A stretch of 64,000 nucleotides of DNA from Arenicola marina (lineage: Eukaryota; Annelida; Polychaeta; Arenicolidae). Where the stretch lies: positions 24,174,254 through 24,238,253 of the forward strand of contig OZ025260.1 of NCBI GenBank assembly GCA_964019135.1, read 5' to 3'. Position 1 is the first letter of the stretch; each line of letters opens with the position of its first letter. Of the stretch, positions 51,201 through 63,200 are shown in pieces. The notes below the pieces were generated by a model. It had not been told where the DNA came from. It made no database searches and was given only the letters and a program-made list of their open reading frames with translations. The position numbers and the translations under genes are program-made.

Positions 51201-54200
51201 CGGGACGTGCGGCAGTCTGAGAGGGGGCGGCCAGGGGTCTGCTGACTGGGGTAAATACGGGACGTCCGGCAGTCTGAGAGGGGGCGGCCAGGGGTCTGCT
51301 GACTGGGGTAAATACGGGACGTGCGGCAGTCTGAGAGGGGGCGGCCAGGGGTCTGCTGACTGGGGTAAATACAGGACGTGCGGCAGTCTGAGAGGGGGCG
51401 GCCAGGGGTCTGCTGACTGGGGTAAATACGGGACGTGCGGCAGTCTGAGAGGGGGCGGCCAGGGGTCTGCTGACTGGGGTAAATACGGGACGTGCGGCAG
51501 TCTGAGAGGGGGCGGTAAGGGGTCTGCTGACTGGGGTAAATATGGGACGTGCGACAGTCTGAGAGGGGGCGGCCGGGGGTCTGCTGACTGGGGTAAATAC
51601 GGGACGTGCGGCAGTCTGAGAGGGGGCGGCCAGGGGTCTGCTGACTGGGGTAAATACGGGACGTGCGACAGTCTGAGAGGGGGCGGCCGGGGGTCTGCTG
51701 ACTGGGGTAAATACGGGACGTGCGGCAGTCTGAGAGGGGGCGGCCGGGGGTCTGCTGACTGGGGTAAATATGGGACGTGCGACAGTCTGAGAGGGGGCGG
51801 CCGGGGGTCTGCTGACTGGGGTAAATACGGGACGTGCGACAGTCTGAGCGGGGGCGGCCGGGGGTCTGCTGACTGGGGTAAATACGGGACGTGCGGCAGT
51901 CTGAGAGGGGGCGGCCGGGGGTCTGCTGACTGGCGTAAATATGGGACGTGCGACAGTCTGAGAGGGGGCGGCCGGGGGTCTGCTGACTGGGGTAAATACG
52001 GGACGTGCGACAGTCTGAGAGGGGGCGGCCGGGGGTCTGCTGACTGGGGTAAATACGGGACGTGCGGCAGTCTGAGAGGGGGCGGCCGGGGGTCTGCTGA
52101 CTGGGGTAAATATGGGACGTGCGACAGTCTGAGAGGGGGCGGCCGGGGGTCTGCTGACTGGGGTAAATACGGGACGTGCGGCAGTCTGAGAGGGGGCGGC
52201 CGGGGGTCTGCTGACTGGGGTAAATACGGGACGTGCGGCAGTCTGAGAGGGGGCGGCCAGGGGTCTGCTGACTGGGGTAAATACGGGACGTGCGGCAGTC
52301 TGAGAGGGGGCGGCCAGGGGTCTGCTGACTGGGGTAAATACGGGACGTGCGGCAGTCTGAGAGGGGGCGGCCGGGGGTCTGCTGACTGGGGTAAATACGG
52401 GACGTGCGGCAGTCTGAGAGGGGGCGGCCGGGGGTCTGCTGACTGGGGTAAATACGGGACGTGCGGCAGTCTGAGAGGGGGCGGCCGGGGGTCTGCTGAC
52501 TGAGGTAAACACGGGACGTGCGGCAGTCTGAGAGGGGGCGGCCGGGGGTCTGCTGACTGAGGTAAACACGGGACGTGCGGCAGTCTGAGAGGGGGCGGCC
52601 GGGGGTCTGCTGACTGGGGTAAATACGGGACGTGCGGGAGTCTGAGAGGGGGCGGCCAGGGGTCTGCTGACTGGGGTAAATACGGGACGTGCGGCAGTCT
52701 GAGAGGGGGCGGCCAGGGGTCGGCTGACTGGGGTAAATACGGGACGTGCGGCAGTCTGAGAGGGGGCGGCCAGGGGTCTGCTGACTGGGGTAAATACGGG
52801 ACGTGCGGCAGTCTGAGAGGGGGCGGCCAGGGGTCTGCTGACTGGGGTAAATACGGGACGTGCGGCAGTCTGAGAGGGGGCGGCCAGGGGTCTGCTGACT
52901 GGGGTAAATACGGGACGTGCGGCAGTCTGAGAGGGGGCGGCCGGGGGTCTGCTGACTGGGGCAAATACGGGACGTGCGGCAGTCTGAGAGGGGGCGGCCA
53001 GGGGTCTGCTGACTGGGGTAAATACGGGACGTGCGGCAGTCTGAGAGGGGGCGGCCAGGGGTCTGCTGACTGGGGTAAATACGGGACGTGCGGCAGTCTG
53101 AGAGGGGGCGGCCAGGGGTCTGCTGACTGGGGTAAATATGGGACGTGCGACAGTCTGAGAGGGGGCGGCCGGGGGTCTGCTGACTGGGGTAAATACGGGA
53201 CGTGCGGCAGTCTGAGAGGGGGCGGCCAGGGGTCTGCTGACTGGGGTAAATACGGGACGTGCGACAGTCTGAGAGGGGGCGGCCGGGGGTCTGCTGACTG
53301 GGGTAAATACGGGACGTGCGGCAGTCTGAGAGGGGGCGGCCGGGGGTCTGCTGACTGGGGTAAATATGGGACGTGCGACAGTCTGAGAGGGGGCGGCCGG
53401 GGGTCTGCTGACTGGGGTAAATACGGGACGTGCGACAGTCTGAGAGGGGGCGGCCGGGGGTCTGCTGACTGGGGTAAATACGGGACGTGCGCCAGTCTGA
53501 GAGGGGGCGACCGGGGGTCTGCTGACTGGGGTAAATATGGGACGTGCGACAGTCTGAGAGGGGGCGGCCGGGGGTCTGCTGACTGGGGTAAATACGGGAC
53601 GTGCGGCAGTCTGAGAGGGGGCGGCCGGGGGTCTGCTGACTGGGGTAAATACGGGACGTGCGGCAGTCTGAGAGGGGGCGGCCAGGGGTCTGCAGACTGG
53701 GGTAAATATGGGACGTGCGGCAGTCTGAGAGGGGGCGGCCGGGGGTCTGCTGACTGGGGTAAATACGGGACGTGCGGCAGTCTGAGAGGGGGCGGCCGGG
53801 GGTCTGCTAACTGGGGTAAACACGGGACGTGCGGCAGTCTGAGAGGGGGCGGCCGGGGGTCTGCTGACTGGGGTAAATATGGGACGTGCGGCAGTCTGAG
53901 AGGGGGCGGCCAGGGGTCTGCTGACTGGGGTAAATATGGGACGTGCGGCAGTCTGAGAGGGGGCGGCCAGGGGTCTGCTGACTGGGGTAAATACGGGACG
54001 TGCGGCAGTCTGAGAGGGGGCGGCCAGGGGTCTGCTGACTGGGGTAAATACGGGACGTGCGGCAGTCTGAGAGGGGGCGGCCAGGGGTCTGCTGACTGGG
54101 GTAAATACGGGACGTGCGGCAGTCTGAGAGGGGGCGGCCGGGGGTCTGCTGACTGGGGTAAATACGGGACGTCCGGCAGTCTGAGAGGGGGCGGCCAGGG

Positions 54201-57200
54201 GTCTGCTGACTGGGGTAAATATGGGACGTGCGGCAGTCTGAGAGGGGGCGGCCGGGGGTCTGCTAACTGGGGTAAATACGGGACGTGCGGCAGTCTGAGA
54301 GGGGGCGGCCAGGGGTCTGCTGACTGGGGTAAATACGGGACGTGCGGCAGTCTGAGAGGGGGCGGCCGGGGGTCTGCTGACTGGGGTAAATACGGGACGT
54401 GCGGCAGTCTGAGAGGGGGCGGCCAGGGGTCTGCTGACTGAGGTAAATACGGGACGTGCGGCAGTCTGAGAGGGGGCGGCCGGGGGTCTGCTAACTGGGG
54501 TAAATACGGGACGTGCGGCAGTCTGAGAGGGGGCGGCCGGGGGTCTGCTGACTGGGGTAAATACGGGACGTGCGGCAGTCTGAGAGGGGGCGGCCAGGGG
54601 TCTGCTGACTGGGGTAAATACGGGACGTGCGGCAGTCTGAGAGGGGGCGGCCAGGGGTCTGCTGACTGGGGTAAATACGGGACGTGCGGCAGTCTGAGAG
54701 GGGGCGGCCAGGGGTCTGCTGACTGGGGTAAATACGGGACGTGCGGCAGTCTGAGAGGGGGCGGCCAGGGGTCTGCTGACTGGGGTAAATACGGGACGTG
54801 CGGCAGTCTGAGAGGGGGCGGCCAGGGGTCTGCTGACTGGGGTAAATACGGGACGTGCGGCAGTCTGAGAGGGGGCGGCCAGGGGTCTGCTGACTGGGGT
54901 AAATACGGGACGTGCGGCAGTCTGAGAGGGGGCGGCCAGGGGTCTGCTGACTGGGGTAAATACGGGACGTGCGGCAGTCTGAGAGGGGGCGGCCAGGGGT
55001 CTGCTGACTGGGGTAAATACGGGACGTGCGGCAGTCTGAGAGGGGGCGGCCAGGGGTCTGCTGACTGGGGTAAATACGGGACGTGCGGCAGTCTGAGAGG
55101 GGGCGGCCAGGGGTCTGCTGACTGGGGTAAATACGGGACGTGCGGCAGTCTGAGAGGGGGCGGCCAGGGGTCTGCTGACTGGGGTAAATATGGGACGTGC
55201 GACAGTCTGAGAGGGGGCGGCCGGGGGTCGGCTGACTGGGGTAAATACGGGACGTGCGGCAGTCTGAGAGGGGGCGGCCAGGGGTCTGCTGACTGGGGTA
55301 AATACGGGACGTGCGACAGTCTGAGAGGGGGCGGCCGGGGGTCTGCTGACTGGGGTAAATACGGGACGTGCGGCAGTCTGAGAGGGGGCGGCCGGGGGTC
55401 TGCTGACTGGGGTAAATATGGGACGTGCGGCAGTCTGAGAGGGGGCGGCCGGGGGTCTGCTGACTGGGGTAAATACGGGACGTGCGGCAGTCTGAGAGGG
55501 GGCGGCCAGGGGTCTGCTGACTGGGGTAAATACGGGACGTGCGGCAGTCTGAGAGGGGGCGGCCAGGGGTCTGCTGACTGGGGTAAATACGGGACGTGCG
55601 GCAGTCTGAGAGGGGGCGGCCAGGGGTCTGCTGACTGGGGTAAATATGGGACGTGCGGCAGTCTGAGAGGGGGCGGCCGGGGGTCTGCTGACTGGGGTAA
55701 ATATGGGACGTGCGGCAGTCTGAGAGGGGGCGGCCAGGGGTCTGCTGACTGGGGTAAATACGGGACGTGCGGCAGTCTGAGAGGGGGCGGCCGGGGGTCT
55801 GCTGACTGGGGTAAATACGGGACGTGCGGCAGTCTGAGAGGGGGCGGCCAGGGGTCTGCTGACTGGGGTAAATACGGGACGTGCGGCAGTCTGAGAGGGG
55901 GCGGCCGGGGGTCTGCTGACTAGGGTAAATACGGGACGTGCGGCAGTCTGAGAGGGGGCGGCCGGGGGTCTGCTAACTGGGGTAAACACGGGACGTGCGG
56001 CAGTCTGAGAGGGGGCGGCCGGGGGTCTGCTGACTGGGGTAAATACGGGACGTGCGGCAGTCTGAGAGGGGGCGGCCGGGGGTCTGCTGACTGGGGTAAA
56101 TACGGGACGTGCGGCAGTCTGAGAGGAGGCGGCCGGGGGTCTGCTGACTGAGGTAAACACGGGACGTGCGGCAGTCTGAGAGGGGGCGGCCGGGGGTCTG
56201 CTGACTGAGGTAAACACGGGACGTGCGGCAGTCTGAAAGGGGGCGGCCGGGGGTCTGCTGACTGGGGTAAATACGGGACGTGCGGGAGTCTGAGAGGGGG
56301 CGGCCAGGGGTCTGCTGACTGGGGTAAATACGGGACGTGCGGCAGTCTAAGAGGGGGCGGCCGGGGGTCTGCTGACTGGGGTAAATACGGGACGTGCGGC
56401 AGTCTGAGAGGGGGCGGCCGGGGGTCTGCTGACTGGGGTAAATACGGGACGTGCGGGAGTCTGAGAGGGGGCGGCCGGGGGTCTGCTGACTGGGGTAAAT
56501 ACGGGACGTGCGGCAGTCTGAGAAGGGGCGGCCAGGGGTCTGCTAACTGGGGTAAACACGGGACGTGCGGCAGTCTGAGAGGGGGCGGCCGGGGGTCTGC
56601 TGACTGGGGTAAATATGGGACGTGCGGGAGTCTCAGAGGGGGCGGCCAAGAGTCTGCAGACTGGGGTAAATATGGGACGTGCGGGAGTCTGAGAGGGGGC
56701 GGCCGGGGGTCTGCTGACTGGGGTAAATACAGGAGGTGCGGCAGTCTGAGAGGGGGCGGCCGGGGGTCTGCTAACTGGGGTAAACACGGGACGTGCGGCA
56801 GTCTGAGAGGGGGCGGCCGGGGGTCTGCTGACTGGGGTAAATATGAGACGTGCGGCAGTCTGAGAGGGGGCGGCCAGGGGTCTGCTGACTGGGGTAAATA
56901 CGGGACGTGCGGCAGTCTGAGAGGGGGCGGCCAGGGGTCTGCTGACTGGGGTAAATATGGGACGTGCGGCAGTCTGAGAGGGGGCGGCCAGGGGTCTGCT
57001 GACTGGGGTAAATACGGGACGTGCGGCAGTCTGAGAGGGGGCGGCCAGGGGTCTGCTGACTGGGGTAAATACGGGACGTGCGGCAGTCTGAGAGGGGGCG
57101 GCCAGGGGTCTGCTGACTGGGGTAAATACGGGACGTGCGGCAGTCTGAGAGGGGGCGGCCGGGGGTCTGGTGACTGGGGTAAATACGGGACGTGCGGCAG

Positions 57201-60200
57201 TCTGAGAGGGGGCGGCCAGGGGTCTGCTGACTGGGGTAAATATGGGACGTGCGGCAGTCTGAGAGGGGGCGGCCGGGGGTCTGCTAACTGGGGTAAATAC
57301 GGGACGTGCGGCAGTCTGAGAGGGGGCGGCCGGGGGTCTGCTGACTGGGGTAAATACGGGACGTGCGGCAGTCTGAGAGGGGGCGGCCAGGGGTATGCTG
57401 ACTGGGGTAAATACGGGACGTGCGGCAGTCTGAGAGGGGGCGGCCAGGGGTCTGCTGACTGGGGTAAATACGGGACGTGCGGCAGTCTGAGAGGGGGCGG
57501 CCAGGGGTCTGCTGACTGGGGTAAATACGGGACGTGCGGCAGTCTGAGAGGGGGCGGCCAGGGGTCTGCTGACTGGGGTAAATACGGGACGTGCGGCAGT
57601 CTGAGAGGGGGCGGCCAGGGGTCTGCTGACTGGGGTAAATACGGGACGTGCGGCAGTCTGAGAGGGGGCGGCCAGGGGTCTGCTGACTGGGGTAAATACG
57701 GGACGTGCGGCAGTCTGAGAGGGGGCGGCCAGGGGTCTGCTGACTGGGGTAAATACGGGACGTGCGGCAGTCTGAGAGGGGGCGGCCAGGGGTCTGCTGA
57801 CTGGGGTAAATACGGGACGTGCGGCAGTCTGAGAGGGGGCGGCCGGGGGTCTGCTGACTGGGGTAAATATGGGACGTGCGACAGTCTGAGAGGGGGCGGC
57901 CGGGGGTCTGCTGACTGGGGTAAATATGGGACGTGCGGGAGTCTCAGAGGGGGCGGCCAAGAGTCTGCAGACTGGGGTAAATATGGGACGTGCGGGAGTC
58001 TGAGAGGGGGCGGCCGGGGGTCTGCTGACTGGGGTAAATACAGGAGGTGCGGCAGTCTGAGAGGGGGCGGCCGGGGGTCTGCTAACTGGGGTAAACACGG
58101 GACGTGCGGCAGTCTGAGAGGGGGCGGCCGGGGGTCTGCTGACTGGGGTAAATATGAGACGTGCGGCAGTCTGAGAGGGGGCGGCCAGGGGTCTGCTGAC
58201 TGGGGTAAATACGGGACGTGCGGCAGTCTGAGAGGGGGCGGCCAGGGGTCTGCTGACTGGGGTAAATATGGGACGTGCGGCAGTCTGAGAGGGGGCGGCC
58301 AGGGGTCTGCTGACTGGGGTAAATACGGGACGTGCGGCAGTCTGAGAGGGGGCGGCCAGGGGTCTGCTGACTGGGGTAAATACGGGACGTGCGGCAGTCT
58401 GAGAGGGGGCGGCCAGGGGTCTGCTGACTGGGGTAAATACGGGACGTGCGGCAGTCTGAGAGGGGGCGGCCGGGGGTCTGGTGACTGGGGTAAATACGGG
58501 ACGTGCGGCAGTCTGAGAGGGGGCGGCCAGGGGTCTGCTGACTGGGGTAAATATGGGACGTGCGGCAGTCTGAGAGGGGGCGGCCGGGGGTCTGCTAACT
58601 GGGGTAAATACGGGACGTGCGGCAGTCTGAGAGGGGGCGGCCGGGGGTCTGCTGACTGGGGTAAATACGGGACGTGCGGCAGTCTGAGAGGGGGCGGCCA
58701 GGGGTATGCTGACTGGGGTAAATACGGGACGTGCGGCAGTCTGAGAGGGGGCGGCCAGGGGTCTGCTGACTGGGGTAAATACGGGACGTGCGGCAGTCTG
58801 AGAGGGGGCGGCCAGGGGTCTGCTGACTGGGGTAAATACGGGACGTGCGGCAGTCTGAGAGGGGGCGGCCAGGGGTCTGCTGACTGGGGTAAATACGGGA
58901 CGTGCGGCAGTCTGAGAGGGGGCGGCCAGGGGTCTGCTGACTGGGGTAAATACGGGACGTGCGGCAGTCTGAGAGGGGGCGGCCATTGGTCTGCTGACTG
59001 GGGTAAATACGGGACGTGCGGCAGTCTGAGAGGGGGCGGCCAGGGGTCTGCTGACTGGGGTAAATACGGGACGTGCGGCAGTCTGAGAGGGGGCGGCCAG
59101 GGGTCTGCTGACTGGGGTAAATACGGGACGTGCGGCAGTCTGAGAGGGGGCGGCCGGGGGTCTGCTGACTGGGGTAAATATGGGACGTGCGACAGTCTGA
59201 GAGGGGGCGGCCGGGGGTCTGCTGACTGGGGTAAATACGGGACGTGCGACAGTCTGAGAGGGGGCGGCCGGGGTCTGCTGACTGGGGTAAATACGGGACG
59301 TGCGGCAGTCTGAGAGGGGGCGGCCGGGGGTCTGCTGACTGGGGTAAATATGGGACGTGCGACAGTCTGAGAGGGGGCGGCCGGGGGTCTGCTGACTGGG
59401 GTAAATACGGGACGTGCGGCAGTCTGAGAGGGGGCGGCCAGGGGTCTGCTGACTGGGGTAAATACGGGACGTGCGGCAGTCTGAGAGGGGGCGGCCAGGG
59501 GTCTGCTGACTGGGGTAAATACGGGACGTGCGGCAGTCTGAGAGGGAGCGGCCAGGGGTCTGCTGACTGGGGTAAATACGGGACGTGCGGCAGTCTGAGA
59601 GGGGGCGGCCAGGGGTCTGCTGACTGGGGTAAATACGGGACGTGCGGCAGTCTGAGAGGGGGCGGCCAGGGGTCTGCTGACTGGGGTAAATACGGGACGT
59701 GCGGCAGTCTGAGAGGGGGCGGCCAGGGGTCTGCTGACTGGGGTAAATATGGGACGTGCGGGAGTCTCAGAGGGGGCGGCCAAGAGTCTGCAGACTGGGG
59801 TAAATATGAGACGTGCGGGAGTCTCAGAGGGGGCGGCCGGGGGTCTGCTGACTGGGGCAAACACGGAAAGTGCGGGAGTCTGAGAGGGGATGGCCGGGGG
59901 TCTGCTGACTGGGGTCAACATGGGACGTGCGGGAATCTGAGAGGGGGCGGTCGGGGGTCTATTGACTGGGGCATATACCGGCATAGGGGGTTTGATAACC
60001 GGGGGTCTACCGACATGAAGGTCTACCAACCGGGGGATCTACCGACTGAGGGGACGGGAACAATGCTGACCAGAGAAGAACCTACCGCAAACCGGGGCTT
60101 CAACCGACTGGGGATCTACAAACCAGGGATAACAGACAGGGGGCCCACAGACCGGGGGTCAGCGACTGGGTAAAGACAGACAGGGGGCCTACAGACCTGG

Positions 60201-63200
60201 GGTCAGTAACCGGAAAAAAATGACAGACAGGGGGCTGACAGACCTGGGGTCAGTGACCGGGTTATGACAGACAGGGGGCCTACAGACCGGGGGTCAGTGA
60301 CCGTATACTGACAGACAGGGGGCCTACAGACCTGGGGCCAGTGACCGGATAATGACAGACAGGGGGCTGACAGACCTGGGGTCAGTGACCGGATAATGAC
60401 AGACAGGGGGCCTACAGAACTGGGGTCAGTGACCGGATAATGACAGACAGGGGCCGACAGACCTGGGGTCAGAGACCGGATAATGACAGACAGGGGGCCT
60501 ACAGAACTGGGGTCAGTGACCGGATAATGACAGATAGGGGGCCTACAGACCGGGGGTCAGTGACCGGATAATGACAGACAGGGGGCCGACAGACCGGGGG
60601 TCAGTGACCGGATAATGACAGGCAGTGGGCCTACAGACCGGGGGTCAGTGGCCGTATAATGACAGACAGGAGGCAGACAGATATGGGGTCAGTGATCGGA
60701 TAATGACAGACAGGGGGCCGACAGACCTGGGGTCAGTGACCGGATAATGACAGACAGGGGGCCGACAGACCTGGGGTCAGTGACCAGATAATGACAGACA
60801 GGGGGCCTACAGAACTGGGGTCAGTGACCGGAAAATGACAGACAGGGGGCCGACAGACCTGGGGTCAGTGACCGGATAATGACAGACAGGGGCCTACAGA
60901 ACTGGGGTCAGTGACCGGATAATGACAGACAGAGGGCCGACAGACCTGGGGTCAGTGACCGGATAATGACAGACATGGGGCCGACAGACCTGGGGTCAGT
61001 GACCAGATAATGACAGACAGGGGGCCTACAGACCGGGGGTCAGTGACCGGATAATGACAGACAAGGGGCCTATAGACCTGGGGTCAGTGACCGAATAATG
61101 ACAGACAGGGGGCCGACAGACCTGGGGTCAGTGACCAGATAATGACAGACCGGGGGCCGACAGACCTGGGCTTAGTGACCGGATAATGACAGACAGGGGG
61201 CCTACAGAACTGGGGTCAGTAACCGGAAAATGACAGACAGGAGGCAGACAGATCTGGGGTCAGTGACCGGATAATGACAGAGAGGGGGCCTACAGACCTG
61301 GGGTCAGTAACCGGAAAATGACAGACAGGGGACTGACAGACCTGGGGTCAGTGACCGGATAATGACAGACAGGGGGCCTACAGAACTGGGGTCAGTAACC
61401 GGAAAATGACAGACAGGAGGCAGACAGATCTGGGGTCAGTGACCGGATAATGACAGACAGGGGGCCTACAGAACTGGGGTCAGTGACCGGATAATGACAG
61501 ACAGGGGGCCTACAGACCGGGGGTCAGTGACCGGATAATGACAGACAGGGGGCCGACAGACCTGGGGTCAGTGACCGGATAATGACAGGCAGTGGGCTTA
61601 CAGACCGGGGGTCAGTGGCCGTATAATGACAGACAGGAGGCAGACAGATATGGGGTCAGTGAGCGGATAATGACAGACAGGGGGCCGACAGACCTGGGGT
61701 CAGTGACCGGATAATGACAGACAGGGGGCCGACAGACCTGGGGTCAGTGACCAGATAATGACAGACAGGGGGCCTACAGAACTGGGGTCAGTGACCGCAT
61801 AATGACAGAGAGGGGGCCTACAGACCTGGGGTCAGTGACCGGATAATGACAGACAGGGGCCTGACAGACCTGGGGTCAGTTACCGGGTTATGACAGACAG
61901 GGGGCCTACATACCTGGGGTCAGTGACCGGATAATGACAGACAGGAGGCAGACAGATCTGGGTCAGTGACCGGATAATGACAGACAGGGGGCCGACAGAC
62001 CTGGGGTCAGTGACCAGATAATAACAGACAGGGAGCCTACAGACCTGGGGTCAGTGACCAGATAATGACAGACAGGGGGCCTACAGACCGAGGGTCAGTG
62101 ACCGTATAATGACAGACAGGAGGCAGACAGATCTGGGGTCAGTGACCGGATAATGACAGACAGGGGGCCGACAGTCCTGAGGTGAGTGACCGCATAATGA
62201 CAGAGAGTGGGCCGACAGCCCTGGGGTGAGTGACCGGATAATGACAGACAGGGGGTCTACAGACCTGGGGTCAGTGACCGGATAATGACAGACAGGGGGC
62301 CTACAGACCGGGAGTCAGTGACTGTATAATGACAGACAGGGGGCCTACAGACCGGGAGTCAGTGACTGTATAATGACAGACAGGAGGCAGACAGATCTGG
62401 GGTCAGTGACGGTATACTGACCGACAGGGGGCCGACAGACCTGGGGTCAGTGACCGGATAATGACAGACAGGGGGCCGACAGACCTGGGGTCAGTGACCG
62501 GATAATGACAGACAGGGGGCCTATAGACCTGGGGTCAGCGACCGGATAATGAGAGACAGGGGGCCGACAGACCTGGGGTCAGTGACCAGATAATGACAGA
62601 CAGGGGGCCTACAGACCTGGGGTCAGTGACCGCATAATGACAGACAGGAAGCAGATAGATCTGGGGTCAGTGACGGGATGATTCTAGTAAACCCCACATG
62701 GCCGGCGTACGAGAGCAATGAAATGAAATGTTGGTGATCAGGTCGCCGTGGAGCCCATCAGGGTACACTAGGGCCAAGAAGCCTCCCGGAACAATGATTT
62801 GGGGTTGGATGAACTGTTCCACCATCAGCCTGCTAAGGACGGTGTACTGTGGCGTACAGCACTGTACAATAGTGTATAGCGGTGTACATCAGGGTACAGC
62901 GGTGTACAGCAGTGTACAGAGGTGTACAGCAGTGTACAGCAGTGTACAGCAGTGCACAGCAGTGTACAGCAGTGTACTGTACAGCGATGTACAGCAGTGT
63001 ACAGCGGTGTACAGCAGTGTACAGCGGTGTACAGCAGTGTACAGCAGTGTACAGCAGTGTACAGCAGTGTACAGCGCTGTACAATAGTGTACAGCGGTGT
63101 ACATCAGTGTACAGCGGTGTACATCAGTGTACAGCGGTGTACATCAGTGTACATCAGTGTACATCAGTGTACATCAGTGTACAGCAGTGTACTCACGGCG

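Noticed and set aside
39587-60029. Long Pro/Arg-rich frames as a giant secreted or structural protein
   Set aside because: Pure minisatellite translation inside an intron; all minus frames are equally open.
59244-60173. Plus-strand Gly-rich frame (DWGKYGTCGSLRGG)
   Set aside because: Opposite-strand reading of the same 57-bp array running into its decayed edge.
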